64,000 bases of DNA from Sambucus nigra (GCA_949130495.1 OX422217.1:576892606-576956605); one strand, 5' to 3'; positions 24,583 to 37,563 are shown, counted from the stretch's first letter. Notes: generated from the letters alone by a model not told the origin. Program-made: numbers and translations.

Positions 24583-27177
24583 ATGCGGAATAAAGTAAAC
24601 CATACCATACACAATTAATTAGTGCATAAAAGGAATGAATAATAAAGGACTGGCCGGCATAACATTCGGCTAAAAATCTCAACTACAAATAATGAATCCA
24701 ACAATCCAAATAAATAAAACCAAATACTAAATCTGAATTACTGAGCGACATGCCCTGTATATAACTGAGACTAAAATAAATTCCTATTCTAGGAACAATG
24801 GAATGAAGCGTCTAATTAAAGCTCCTGCTAGCATCCTCATCTACCGCAACTGCATGTCCCTAGAGAAGATATTATGCCAGGTGTCCCTGTGGCTGGATAC
24901 CTAAAAGGTTTTGAAAATGATTTTCACAGCACGGGTGAGAACCTAAAATATTTTGACAATATTTAGCAAATGAATTAACTACAGTAATTAAAATTCATGA
25001 ATGCTCTTCATATTTAAGTTAGTGTCACACTATCTTGATGACTTACTCACGCCTCCATTATTGTGCACAACTAGCATTCCTTTTTATAACCCCCCAATTA
25101 AATTACCCGATCTAACTGTACTGGTTAATTTCTCCTTGCCATACTACTATAAGCTGAGTATTATTATTAATTATGATTTATAAGTTATGACTCATACTAA
25201 CTTAATTAAATCCAATATTAAATAAATCATACAACAATCTCACCAGTTATATATAATGAATACATTTGCACAACATGTATTTTTTATGCCCGCATATAAT
25301 TTCCTGCCCAATTATACATGTATAGTTATTCCCCGACAATCCCATACTTGTCAAATAATTGTGTAAATATTATTTTTCCATCATCCCGAGTATATACTCT
25401 CACCGGATGTTTCCTCTAAAAGGCTATCATCCAGGTCTGCTCACTTAACACGGATACCCTAAGTTGTAGTCACACAAGAGCATAGTGAAAATATAAGTGT
25501 AGTGGAGGCGGTCATATTTTCTACCTGAAAGTGAGATAAACCCTCACCCATAATTTGGACACTATGACCTGGGGATATACTTTCTCTGCTCCTCAAGATA
25601 GGGAAATCACAGCACTAGAGTGTATATATATGCTATAAATATTTTACACTATTATTTATAAGGCACACAATTATATACATACACTAGACATCACCGTATA
25701 TATATAATAGTTTACACCGGCTAATACACGCCCAATACCCGTAGCACTAGCCTGAAATACCCGAGTTATATTCCCTGTCATGATTTAATTATTATCACAT
25801 AATTAATTAATCAAAGTAGTGTCACGTAACTACGCTACCCGGACACGCTCACTCGACCCGTAATTTAAAGCATATGAATATATTCTCCAAATGCCTCCCA
25901 TAAGATTTCCCCCCTTATGTCCATTTAATAATCTTAATACCATCTTCAAAAAGTCCTAGGTACTAACAAGATATTTAAGTTGCATTAATTAAATCCCCTG
26001 AAAAGTCCCCTAAACAATTTAAGGTTAATTACTAAAAATAAGTCTTACTGTCGAAATACCTCCTTGATTGATCGATCGACTCCCAGGGTTGATCGATCGA
26101 TTGAGCAGTGTCGCCTTCAACGCTCCTCTGTTTCGGTCATTAATGAATTTCAAGGATTGATATCTCAATCTCCTCTCTTAATTCATCATCCTACCCATAT
26201 ATTTTCACATCACAATAGGGTATAAATATCATCTAACTATATTGGCATCATCGAAATCTGAAGAAATGTCATAAGATTTCAAGTGGGTTTCTACGGTTCC
26301 AATTTCAATCGTTATTCCAAAATTGATTCCACATTCCACATAATTCATATCAACTACAGAATATATGTTATAGTTCTAATTCTAATAACCCAGAATAGTA
26401 CTACATCAATTTAATCATCAAATTACACATCACGATTAATGAATCGAAAACTCATTTTCTCCCCGAAAACCCACCTGATTTACACATCACTATAATATGA
26501 ATCCGTTATCATTTAATTGAAATCACAACAGTTAATCTCTTGGCTTAAGGTTCGTAGTGTTAGATTCCTCTGTTGAAGATGAAGATTTGACGATGAACAC
26601 ACGAATTCCTCTTTAGTTTGGCTTCCAATTGCTTCCTAATTGCTCTCCAAAGTCTCCCTCTCTTCTCTTATCACGTTTCTAGGTTTAGAGTTGTGTTAAA
26701 TTCCATTCAACACAATTTGGTTTAGGTTTATAAATCCTAATCCCTTTTTTGGGCTAGTGGGCCAAACCCAAATGACCCGAATACCCCCGTGTGGGCCCTA
26801 TCATGCCTAAAAGTGCCCCAAGACCCGATTACTACCCTCAGGTACTCTTTTTCGACTATCTTGACCCTTGACGAATCAACTGTGCACTCATAATCATCAT
26901 CCAAGACACTTTTGGAAAACTCATTATTTTTACTTCAATTAGATTATTCTCGATTCCCGATTGAGATGTATTAAAATCATGTGATTTAACTTCCTATCAC
27001 GTATAATTCATATTACTATCCACTTAGTAATGATATACCATAAATATTAACCATTTACTCTCCCGATTAATATTTAAATAAATAATCCCTAATTAATTCA
27101 ATTTCATTAGGACACACTTGTAATTTAAATTATCCGAATTAATTAAATATTGAATGCTCGAAAATATGGGGAGTTAC
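24583..27177 (-). mobile_element. Tekay-B 5' LTR, main segment
   Basis: Continues the LTR after the copia insertion and ends GGGGAGTTACA at 27177 (TGTAACTCCCC on the minus strand). Joined to 17217-17391 it gives an LTR of about 2.77 kb. It matches the truncated 3' LTR over 25005-27050. Palindromic words TTGATCGATCGA and GATCGATCGATT lie at 26068-26102. Confidence 0.88.
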
Positions 27178-27399
27178 AAATTACTATTTAGAAAAAAATT
27201 TGAAAGGTCTAAAATACCCCTGAAGATTTAACGAGAGATGAAACTTTCCCAAAATTTAAACATAAAATGGTAGGGACCTTATGAGACTAATAGGAACCTA
27301 TTCGGGTATATAGGAGGCAAGAAGTATAATCATATAGTTAATAAAAATTAGCGGGGTGTAGCTAACCCGTAAATAATTGGAATATATATATATATGTGT

Positions 27400-27434
27400 G
27401 GGTGGGTGGGTGGGTGGGCGGGTGGGTGGGTGGG
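27400..27434 (+). repeat. (GGGT)n tract, potential G-quadruplex
   Basis: Nine GGG runs separated by single bases (T, once C), on the element's sense strand. This meets the simple rule for a stable parallel quadruplex. The matching place in the Tekay-A 3' LTR is the AT microsatellite where the Helitron landed, so the tract is specific to this LTR copy. Confidence 0.85.
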
Positions 27435-27802
27435 TATGAATTATATATATATATAAATGTATGCATGTGGGCTGAAGGGAAATTGTGTTTATTTATTTGT
27501 TACTTGAGGATGCTAACTAGGAGGTTGTGGGGAGTGGGTGGTCCCACCCAGGTTATAGCGCTCAGGTGGCTCCTAATATAATGAGAGGGAGATTCCATGC
27601 AGATCTTTAAGGAAGGTGCATAAAAATCCTAAGGTCTATGCATTTATAACCGCCTCCAATATTTGTTTAATATTTGGGATCGATGGTGAGATTTCGACCT
27701 TGTGACTAGCGGTGACACAAGATGTGCCCCCGATAGCATGTACGAGGGATGCATCTTATAGGACCAAAATCTGAAGATGCATTGTATATATACGCGTAGT
27801 GA

Positions 27803-27948
27803 GCGATATGTGTATATATCTATAGATAATGTGTGACTATCTATTGACAATATCGATGTATATTTAGTATATTGAGTGATATGGGCATATATCTATAGAT
27901 AATATATGACTATCTATCGATAATATCGGTGTGACATTTGTTATATTC
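27803..27948 (+). repeat. 73-bp tandem subrepeat in the Tekay-A LTR
   Basis: GATATGTGTATATATCTATAGATAA-like units begin at 27803 and 27876. The same pair occurs in the 3' LTR near 42047-42185, so the duplication predates insertion. Confidence 0.75.
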
Positions 27949-28769
27949 ATATATATGAGAATTACATATGTTATACCAATCAAAATAATGTTCTTAAATT
28001 ACAACGGGATTATTAACGAGCTAGTTAAGATGGTTATTATGGTCTAGTTGGCTCGAGTAATATCTAGATGAAATAAATGAATGCGAAAGGTGTGCATTAT
28101 AGAAGAGATGTGAGATGGTCTTCAACAAAGTGTGACCGTAAAATCAATTTTGAACTTATATACTACGTATTTCATTTATTGCAATAAAATGCTTGCTAAA
28201 CATTTTTATAAATTGGGCTCGGACCCGTTTGAAAAATATTTTTTCTTTTATTAAAAATATTTTTAGGTGTCCAGCGAGAGGAACGCTAGACTTGAGTTTC
28301 CATTCCATAGATACGCAGCTATGGCATATGTGGATGCATGCAGGAGATTGGATTAGACGCATCTTTCCTTCACTCCTAGATTAGAGATTTCATTTCAGTT
28401 ATAGTTCCATTTAGGGAGTGTTTCCCATTTATTCTTAGATTCAGTTTTAGAGTATTTATTTGTTCGTTGGATTAATATGTGGGATTTGGATTTATAGTCG
28501 ATGGTTTATTCGGTAAGTTATTTTGATGTTTACTCAACACTATGTTCAGACTCAATGATGGTTTGTACGGATTTATTAGTTTTGTTTCGCATGTATATTT
28601 ATCTGCTTAATGAAAGATAAGAGTTGGCACCCATGTAATTAACTAATTAGGTGCTTAGTAATTAATATTGTTTTTCGACAGTGATGCCAAGAATGAACCA
28701 AATGGACATCCTATTTTAATTTTATAAAGGACTGATCGACCATTATTTAATTAAACGGGGTGTCACATA

Positions 28770-28782
28770 TGTTATCAGAACA
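28770..28782 (+). other. Tekay-A primer-binding site, mutated
   Basis: TGTTATCAGAACA, two substitutions from the initiator-tRNA-Met site, two bases after the LTR. Confidence 0.8.
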
Positions 28783-28958
28783 TCAGGTTCTAGTGTCCTT
28801 AGGATCTGTGCGGCTTATTACATTTCAGCTTAGCGTTCTTTGATGTAGAGCCCTATTGTAGGATTGTTGTATTCATCATTCTGTATGTGTATTTATGATC
28901 TTCTGTCGATTTCTTTTTATTTGATGGTGAACTTATACATAATTCAAACTTATTTCAA

Positions 28959-29725
28959 ATGTCGCCTAAGAGAGGTAGATCGGCTAGAGCAGCATTGAGA
29001 GATAGGTAGAGAGAGGATAGTCAGAAGCCAGTTGTTCCACAGCCACAGCCACCACCAAGGATGATTACGACTTCACAGGTGTCCAAGATCGTGGCACAAG
29101 AAGTTAACGCGGCGATGATCGTAATGGAACAACATTTTTTTGCGAAATCAGCCACAGCCATTAGTGGCACCCGGCGTTCAGTGCCAGAGAGAAAGGAGGC
29201 CTTTTAAAAGGGACATCCCTAGAGTTCTAGGGAAGTTCATAGGTGATATAAATGTTCCAGTGGAAGAGAGACATGCAGCGCCACATGCGCATGGTCGACT
29301 ACAACGAGGTAGAGAAGCACATTTTATCCACATTCAGATTAGTCAGGGTGGCCTTAAAGGGTGTGAGTTTTTTACCACAGTCGAAGAGAGGGATACTACG
29401 ACTATCACCGAGTTCTGGGTGGGGTTCGACCATAAGTATTTTTCACCGGAAGTTGAGATCGAAATGCAAAAAAAGTTTACTGAGGTGACTCAGGGCGACC
29501 ATTCCATGGCAGGGTATGAGGAGGAGTTCACCCGCCTGGATAATATTATGTCAAACGAGGTGAGTAATGAGGAGCACAAGAAAGCAAGGTTCATGGATGG
29601 ATTAGCCTGGAGGATCAGGCAACATTTGATCCGTAACCTAGTATTAGTGACGTACAAAGATGTTGTTAATGCATCATTATTGCATTGTGAGGATCAACAT
29701 TTTTGTAGAATCGCTACAGCCGAAA
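28959..29725 (+). pseudogene. Tekay-A gag, first part
   Basis: Starts at ATG 28959 (MSPKRGRSARAALRDR), where a TAG follows in frame; the frame then continues through a Pro/Gln-rich segment to about 29150. After a frameshift the core is open at 29140-29745: VPVEERHAAPH, EFWVGFDHKYFSPEVE, GYEEEFTRLDNIM and ARFMDGLAWRIRQHL are the retrotransposon gag motifs. It is cut at about 29725 by a solo LTR and resumes at 30810. Confidence 0.82.
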
Positions 29726-30809
29726 TGTTGCGACTTCTTAAATAAAATCCAATTTTAATTATTCCCAAATTTTAGTTAAACCCTAAAACATGCATCTAGA
29801 TTTTTTATCCAATAAAATAAAGCATGTAGGATAAAACCAACAATTTCAGGAAAAATACCCCAAATGGGAAAAACCTTTTATTTTCACTATAATTTTTAAA
29901 GAACGATTTACACGGATTATATTGAAAATAAGAGTGACATATGAAATACCCTCAGGTGTCGGTTCCGATGTCGTCAATTGGAATTTCTCGCAAGAACTCT
30001 AGATGGGCAGCAATGGAAAAGAGACGGCTTATCCATAAGAGTAACTTCATAGAGACTCCCTCCACAATAGCACTCAGCTCTACGATTGTAGAGTTCTCCC
30101 CACAAAGGCAAAGTTTCAACGAAGTTGAATTAGGGTTTCAAAATAATTCACTAAAATATTGGGATGTTTTGTGAATTGAAAATCAAAGGTTAAAGAACCT
30201 AAAAGAAGAAGACAAAAGAATTCTACATAAGCATTTTCATAACAGTTCAAAAATGCAGGTCTTCTTATGAAAAATGGAGTTGGAGACTCCTATTTATAAA
30301 AAACTTAAGGTGGCGCGTCGTTCGAACGAGGTGAAATGTCTCTCGAACGAGTTGCTATGTCATTTGAACGACAAAATCAGGTCGCTCGAACGAAAAACAT
30401 GACACATGGCAAATGACACATGGAAAATGTCGTTTTAATTACAAAATCAGGTCGTTTGAACAACCTATCAAACAAGATTCCGTGCATGCTTGTAGATAAT
30501 TTTTATACTAATGCGTGGCCGCCAGTTTCATATTTTTTGATATTTTATTAATTAGTTATGATTTTTCTATGGAAAGGTGTCCGAGAAAAAATATTTAGAA
30601 AATATTTGATAAAAATATCCCAACACTTTAAGTGAAATGCTAAGGAATTAAAAAACCTTACCAAACTTAACCTCGCGAAGGCTTGAATGTTGAAGATTTG
30701 GATATTCGGATCCGTCTTTGATGCTTGAATGTTCTTAAATGCTCTTCGACGATGTAGCGGTATACGAAATACTAAATTGATAACGGACTTATAAAATAAT
30801 GTCCTTACA
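29726..30809 (-). mobile_element. Copia-like solo LTR in Tekay-A gag
   Basis: On the minus strand it begins TGTAAGGACATTATTTTAT (right end 30809) and is inferred to end GTCGCAACA at 29726. It interrupts gag, and gag sequence is readable on both sides. The TGTAAGGAC start and TCGTTCGAACGA words link it to the copia LTRs at 17392 and 22894, but the rest differs, so it is another family. I find no matching TSD; the left end is therefore less certain. The minus-strand 203-codon ORF across its right edge is an artefact. Confidence 0.72.
30291..30412 (-). promoter_or_regulatory. TATA box preceded by palindromic words in the solo copia LTR
   Basis: On the minus strand TTTATAAATAGGAGTC (30302 downwards) is a strong TATA box. 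Only about 16 bases upstream is TCGTTCGAACGA (30318-30329, perfect palindrome), preceded by three eroded words (near 30343, 30364 and 30393). This gives the clearest view of the word array as a proximal promoter element of an LTR. Confidence 0.75.
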
Positions 30810-31205
30810 ATTTTCCTATGAAGAATAGTAATAGAGTGAATGGGTCCAGTCAAACTAGAAAGGTTGTTGAGAATGGTGCCAGTGGGGCGCAACAACAGCA
30901 GGAGCGAGAACTTCAGCAAGGGAACTAGACTAAGAGGTTTAGGTCTGGGGGTTATCGATCCGAGAGTGTTGGGTTCAGATAGGGTCATCAGAGCCCTCAA
31001 CAACAACATTTCGTTCCTCAGGGCTTCCAAGGCCAAAGGAATGGCGGAGGAGGACAGTAAGGGCAGGATCAGTGGCAGGGAGGATTTACTGGAAAATGTT
31101 TCATTTATGGGAATACAAGTCCTAGGAGGAGAGATTATCCCGATAGAGGAAGAGGACAACTACATGATGAGTTTCTGGATGTACAACTACTAGAGCAGTT
31201 CATGA
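30810..31205 (+). pseudogene. Tekay-A gag, second part with decayed zinc knuckle
   Basis: Gln- and Gly-rich C-terminal gag, readable from about 30822 with stops. The nucleocapsid knuckle near 31090-31140 keeps the first Cys (GKCFIYG) but the other Cys/His ligands are lost (Tyr, Thr, Tyr). No protease motif follows. Confidence 0.72.
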
Positions 31206-32376
31206 GCCAGTTTGAATGAGATGATTTCAATCAGGTACCCATTGACTAGGCAAAGCATTTAGAGTATGGATGTAGAAATTTTTATTATCCTATGAGTATG
31301 GGGCACGCTTTGAGTGACATTGGGGACGTCACACGTAATATTGTTATCACTTAAATTCGTGAGTGAGCAAAATTTAGTGGATGAGTTCGCCGTAATATCC
31401 ATATTATGTATATATAATTATCGTGGGGGTAGCGGGGCTCATTAGTGTCACCTACAAAAGAGAGGGAGTGTACACTAGGAGCATGTTCGCATTGTATGTG
31501 ATATTTTTAATTTCGATAATTATGAGAGTATAATGGGTTGTTTTCCAAGTTTTGGTTAGTTAGCGATAGTTTGGGGCTATAGTGGATAGATATAGTAAGA
31601 GTGTGTGTTCGCATGACCAGGATATGATTTATTTTTGGTAAATATCACCTGAAATAGGGTCTAGCTTATATATGTCTATTTTTGTTATAGTGTGTTGCAT
31701 ATTGGAGTTACAAGGATATGTTTGTATTGATATTTTATCCTAGTGAGTAGGAGCATTTACTAATGTGATTCATGATAGATTGGCTAATTATCGAGCTAGG
31801 AGATATAATCATAAATTTATTTGCACTAAGAAATTTGTGATAGTAAAAGCGTTGTGTTGTGTGTTGTCTTTTGTAACATGGAAATGGACGAGTATACTTT
31901 TATGTCAAGAGATGGGGATTTAGAGGTATGTGCTATGGAGTGAGGGCCTAACGGATCTGGACGACCGATAATGTTAGGTAGTAGTGTATCAAGGGGGTTC
32001 CTTGTTTGGATTTTTCGTAGCAAGATGTCCCACGCATGAAACTTAGCGCAAAATTGGAAGTGGGGAGATGTATGGTCATTAGTACATGGGTTTTGTACCT
32101 CAGTTATTATATAGGTGTGTATTTATAACTGTGAGTTGAAACTTATATTACGATTTAGGGCTAATAGAATCGGGTAATATTTGTGCAGATAAGCATGGGT
32201 ATAGGGTATATGGGTGCCGTGGGTAATTGAATTAATTTTAATATAATTCGCGATTAGGAGTGGTAGAGATCAGTTTAAGTGATCTTACGGGTATATGATT
32301 ACGGAGATATTCAAGTTTTGGAGTACTAGACTTAGCCTAATTTCGATGACGAAATTCCTCTATAAGGGGGGAAATA
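31206..32376 (+). other. Tekay-A 3' internal region without pol; polypurine tract at its end
   Basis: About 1.2 kb lies between gag and the 3' LTR. No RT, RNase H or integrase motif was found on either strand. The last part, TTTCGATGACGAAATTCC at 32341-32358 followed by AAGGGGGGAAAT (32364-32375), is the usual pol end and polypurine tract of these chromoviruses. Pol was thus deleted, or never present in this copy's lineage. Confidence 0.75.
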
Positions 32377-33317
32377 TGTAACACCCCGTAATTTTGAGGA
32401 CATGGAATTTAATTATTTTGATGAAATCTAATTTTTTGAATTTCAAAGAAATTATTTAATTTGGAGAAGTTGGATTTTTAATTAATTCGGATTATTTTAA
32501 ATTTTACATGTGTCGTATTTTGAGGTTGAAATTGGAGAATTTTATAAAGTGACTCAGATGACGATTCTGAGTATACGATTGTATCTGGATAGGTCAAGAA
32601 AGTCGGAAAATAAAACTCAGGGGTAGTATTTGGGTCTCGGTGCATTTTTAGGCATAACCAGGACCACACGGGGGTGTTCGAGTCATTTGGGCTTGGCCCA
32701 TTAGCTTAAAAACGACATTAGCAATTTTTAACCTAAGTTTATGAGGGTTGGTCAGCAACCAATATAATTCTAAGCCCTAAGTTTGAGATAATAGAGAAAG
32801 GAGAAAGAAAAAGAAAAAGGAAAGAGGAAGGAAGGGGACATTCCAGGCAAATTTTTTAGAAGAGATGGTCGGATTTAATCCAAAGAGGTAAGTATTTTCT
32901 TGGTTTATTTGAGTTGTAGTTACTAGTGTTAATAGTTGAATTTATGTTAATAAATATGGGAATTTGAACAATCATAGTGCATGAATTTGAATTGTAAAAT
33001 TTTGGGCTTTAGATGTGGAAGGTGGAATAAACCATTAATGGTGGACAAAAGAATCTCTGAGAAATTTGGTTAAAAGTTTAGTTAAAAATTAAATTGTAGA
33101 AGTTATAAAAGTGATGATAATTGGTGTATGAAACCCCTTAATGATGAATATTTGGCATTAAATGATGAAGATGATAAAAATTTGTCATTAAATGATGAAA
33201 AAGGGGCAATAGAGTTTGGGGAAAAAATGGACCTGTACAGAGCGCGTTTCACCAGACCTAGGGGGACCGTTCGATCGGGTGTCACGTTTGTCCTGAGCTC
33301 AGGGAAGTGGGGACGAA

Positions 33318-33318
<1 letters not shown>

Positions 33319-33399
<81 letters not shown>
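33319..33399. repeat. (AT)n microsatellite
   Basis: About 40 perfect AT units. Confidence 0.97.
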
Positions 33400-33403
<4 letters not shown>

Positions 33404-33752
33404 GATTTATTTTTATTTTTGGTGAATCAGTAAATGGGAATAATTTTGTCATACGAACTCAAAATTTTGTCCGTTTGCGACCACGCGTAGCTAGCTAAGA
33501 GGAGTACTTAATTCTATGAGAATTATCATTTAAACAAAACATATGAAAGGTCAAAAATACCCATGAAGATGTAACGAGTGGCGAACCTTTCCAAAAATTG
33601 AAACATAAAATGGTAGGGACCTTGTGATACTAATAGGAACCTATTTGGGTATATAGGAGGCGAGAAGTATAATCCTATAGTTAATAATAATTAGCGCGTT
33701 GTAGCTAATTAATGTGGCATATGGAAATTTCGAACGGACCTGTAAATACTTG

Positions 33753-33754
<2 letters not shown>

Positions 33755-33849
<95 letters not shown>
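33755..33849. repeat. (AT)n microsatellite, left half of the Helitron target
   Basis: About 47 AT units that end exactly at the Helitron terminus; the run continues at 41609. Confidence 0.95.
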
Positions 33850-33850
<1 letters not shown>

Positions 33851-33878
33851 TAGGGTATGTCCGTGCCTGAAGGCACGG
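33850..33878 (-). other. Helitron 3' terminal hairpin and CTAG
   Basis: Perfect 7-bp stem with 4-base loop, 7 bases of spacer, then CTAG. Confidence 0.85.
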
Positions 33879-34680
33879 CAAAAATTTCCAAAGTACGTAA
33901 TCGCAAAACGGAGAAAATTTTCAAAGTACGTACTTGCAAAACAAAAAAAAGTTGCTCCCCAACAAAACAAAGTATACCTTAAGAAAAATCGGTCATAATT
34001 TCTGAAGTCGTCTCGCACACCTTCAACACTTCTTGCATCGTCGCACGCCTAATAAATATTAGGCAAGAAGATAAACGTTGTATGTAAATAAAATAATATT
34101 TGACATTAGTTTGATAAAATTGTCAATAAATGATAAAAAAAACATTCATCAACCTAACACATATGACAACGTATCAATCTTCAAAGACAATCAATATACA
34201 TATTTAAAAGAAAAGAAAAGAAAAGATTAAAGCACAACTTGATTTCAATCCTCATAGTTATTGAGTCCCCAAAGTAATAATATGTATAAAAATTCGATAT
34301 AATATGTACTTTGCAAATCTATAATATGTACTTTGGTACCTAAGAAGATATACATCACAACTAATGTGGACTAATGCTAAATGATCCATTAAAATAGCAT
34401 TATGTATTAAAGTAAAAAAGAGATGAAATGAAATTTTAAAATTAATTTTACAAAGATATTCTAAGATTTACATTGGCAAGCCAATTCCCTTATTTCTGCA
34501 TAAAAGTTTACACCATGATTTCTAATCACACACTATTCAAAACCAATTTATATAAACATGATGATACATAAACAGGTATAAGCACATATGAGTAAAAGAG
34601 GTTGTATACTAAAGAAAATGGTATTTTTATATCAACCTTTCTTATCACTATACATACCTCAAATTAGATTCCATAACACC

Positions 34681-34899
34681 TCAAAGATCAGGGCTCCTAA
34701 TTTTCCCCTCTTCCCAGTCCAGCTCGTCCGCATCATCAATAGGATTTATTCCACTCAGGATTACTACCTGCTCATAATCGTTTTCCTTTTCAGTCACCTT
34801 AACCATCACCTCCATTATATGATTATTAGTCCCAGAAGTAACATGACGCCCAGAAAATTCAGTAGTACCAGTGGCCTCCACAGTATTGACAGTTCTCAT
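34681..34899 (-). pseudogene. Short acidic ORF in the Helitron (72 codons), unknown
   Basis: ATG at 34899; ends with the acidic stretch DDADELDWEEGK. Codon use is less AT-biased than its surroundings, which may point to a captured exon. I do not recognise it. Confidence 0.3.
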
Positions 34900-37563
34900 T
34901 TTATCTAAACTGCAATGGTTGGAGCATGCCCACTCCGGGCAACAGTCTATTCGGGGGGTTTAAAGACCTCAACTAACATTTTCAACTCCTTCGAATACAT
35001 CTAATGCGGCCCCGATAGAGTAAAACACACTTCCAAGCCTTCACTGATTTTCGAATAAAATGTTGAAATGGCGTAGAACCACATATAGTACTGAATATAA
35101 TGTTGAATATAATTCCAAGTCTTCACTGATTTATCATTCTGCCTCGATATTATGTACTTTCCTTTCTCCCCAAACGTCGAAAATACCACAGGATACAGCA
35201 GCAGTATGCCCTCCAATCGAGTAATCCAAAAGAAACTTTTTTCTTTCATTTTCTTTTTCATAATATTGGGATGGAACTCTGCCTTTTGACCTTGACTAAG
35301 TACCTTTGTGAGATTTTAAGCAAGGTTTGGACCTAGTGGCAGTAAGTTCTAGTGCCAACATTAAGCTTGCCTATAATAAAGAAGAGCAAAAAATTAAGCA
35401 TGTATATGAAATGATAAATAGCAACATCATAGACTAATTCTGGGGAAAGGCCATATTGAGTGAAAGAACCTGGTCATAAAGTGAAGAAAACTGAAATACA
35501 AAAAGTAATATACCTAAAACCCATTATTACCTTTCTTTCACCAAGAAGTTTAATCACTCGAAAATCTAGAAGTATAAAAGTATAATGGAGTTCAACATAG
35601 GTAATCTTTAAAATTTATGCACAGAGAAATTTAAAACATAAATAGAAGAACGATTTTAATGGCAGAGTTGGCCCCTGAACGCCTATTATGTATTCAATGG
35701 CAGAGTTGGCAGCACTCGTTGTTGACTCGCAGATGTGGGTCGCATACTACCATCAATTTAAAAACTTACTACCACACTTTTCTTCAAATCTACATGGGGG
35801 AAAAAGAAAAGAAACTATCAATTCCATTTTTAAAAGCCAATTTAGCGGCATATGCACTAAAAAAATTGACCCCCGAACGCCTATTATGCATAACACCTGT
35901 TGCATCGCCTATATATGTAGTTGGAAGCATCCATTTTCAAACATGCATTAATACAAAAAAAACATTAAAAAATACCTCATTGCAATAGGCCTTGAATTCC
36001 ATTAACACCAAAATCTGCCTGAAAACAAAACACAAAAGTTTAATTTAGAAACTCGATCCGAAGCTCCCTCAATTTCCAATGTATGACCAAAGATGAATTT
36101 AGAATTTAGCATTCTCAAGCTCAATCCTTAGTCTGTGCAATTTTCAAACTGACTTGAGGTCAATTTGGCACTTAACATTAAGACTGGTCTTCTTCACTCT
36201 TAGTTTTAGTATCATAATATATACACACACTAAGACAACTAGATAGTTAAATAGTAATAGTTCTAGTAACCAAACTCACCTATATTTGCAGCCATAATGA
36301 TAAGAATAAGAATGTCTAACAATTCAATCGCAGAGCATATAGGCATACTATGCTCAAAGCCATTTTCTCCACCTATTTCGGCATTAAAGATCTTGATAAG
36401 TTGAAATAAAAAATATTGAACACACTATAATAATGTGATTTTGGACAAAACTTGAATAAAATTGAACTCAAATAAGTGGAAATGCACTTTTCACCATGAT
36501 CAAAATAGAAGGGCATTCAAACATAATGAATTTTGAGATTCGCTCACTTATTTATGTCCTCATGATGATTTTGGCTTTGGTTATGGCTTTCTCAGATGCA
36601 CTATTTCAGTAAACAGTGGTTGGGGACTTTTTTGCCTCTGTTATGCTCAACCTACTGCTACTGGCCTCCTTTTGTATGGATCAACGCCCCCTTGCGTCCT
36701 TACGGTGACTTTGGCTTGGGATATGGCCTATCATCTGCTATTTTTCCATCTACTATCTGTTGTAGAGCATCATATTAAAACATAGATTATAATTAAAACA
36801 AATATTATAATTAAAGATGAGAATACTTATGAGTAAAGATGATAATTTCAAGACAGATAAAACTTTGCATCTAGTTATATTAAATATACCAGGAAAACTG
36901 GCATAGAATGCATCGATGTAAATTAGAAGACAAAACAACTATGTAAATTAAACTCTATAGACCATTATAGTCAATCCCTCTACCTCCAAGAAGCCATTTA
37001 TAGAGATGTAAAATGAAGAAGAGGACTGACTACATATCATAAGATGGTAGAACTAAAGTGGGGACAATTGAAGATGGTAATATCAGTCCTAAAGATTTTG
37101 AAGAAATTGATTTCAACAACAGGTTAATCTTTTAAAGAAGTTGAAAGTTGGAAGCCAGAGAATTGATAGAAGAGCTCTCTCTCATTAAAAAGATACAATA
37201 TTCCAATCTTTGCAAAGACAGAATAAATGTTTCTTCTTTGATCGGGATTAAATTGATGCTATATAGGGTTCAACTTTGGGTTTAATGTCTTTGTGTTTGT
37301 GTAGCCTACCAAAATTATCCCGAAAAAGTGTCCTGTAGTTTCTATCGTATTCCTTTCGTTAAAATGAATTGGATTCTAGTCAACTTTAGAGTCTCCTTTT
37401 GATTTAACTCAGACCTGAACAAAGCTCCATAAATTTGTAAAAAATAAAGAAAAAAATTTCCATCTATAAAAGTTGAACCTTAAAACAACATTTTTGTAAT
37501 TCAAACCACAAAACAACATTGTTCTAATAGCATAAAATTCCACAAAATGACGATTAGAAAATT

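Larger units (their letters stand above)
10807..27177 (-). mobile_element. Tekay-B, minus-strand Ty3/gypsy chromovirus, interrupted and truncated
   Basis: Order on the minus strand: 5' LTR (27177-24583, then 17391-17217), perfect primer site 17214-17203, gag, protease, RT, RNase H, integrase, then a truncated 3' LTR (12864-10807). The gag-only copia element 17392-24577 sits in the 5' LTR. The 3' LTR has lost its U5 end (about 600 bp) and, at the other side, the last 130 bp of U3 together with the end of integrase, any chromodomain and the polypurine tract. No TSD can be read because the left junction is deleted. Confidence 0.85.
27178..28767 (+). mobile_element. Tekay-A 5' LTR, right part
   Basis: Resumes after Tekay-B and corresponds to 33540-33849 plus 41609-42990 of the 3' LTR. 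It ends CGGGGTGTCACA at 28767. It contains the G-rich tract 27400-27434 and a 73-bp tandem subrepeat. Confidence 0.85.
32377..33849 (+). mobile_element. Tekay-A 3' LTR, left part
   Basis: Starts TGTAACACCCCG directly after the polypurine tract. It matches 9688 onwards. Two AT microsatellites (33319-33399 and 33755-33849) lie in it. The Helitron begins at 33850 and the LTR continues at 41609. Confidence 0.88.

Noticed and set aside
29726..30809. Full copia element instead of a solo LTR
   Set aside because: No second LTR, primer site or gag inside; one TGTAAGGAC terminus only.
30548..31159. 203-codon minus-strand ORF
   Set aside because: It crosses the border between the solo LTR and antisense Tekay-A gag; gag motifs are on the plus strand.
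35659..35988. ORFs of 87-109 codons in the Helitron, plus strand
   Set aside because: Made of a local duplication (CCCNGAACGCCTATTATG at 35668 and 35870); no protein features and opposite strand to the other coding-like pieces.
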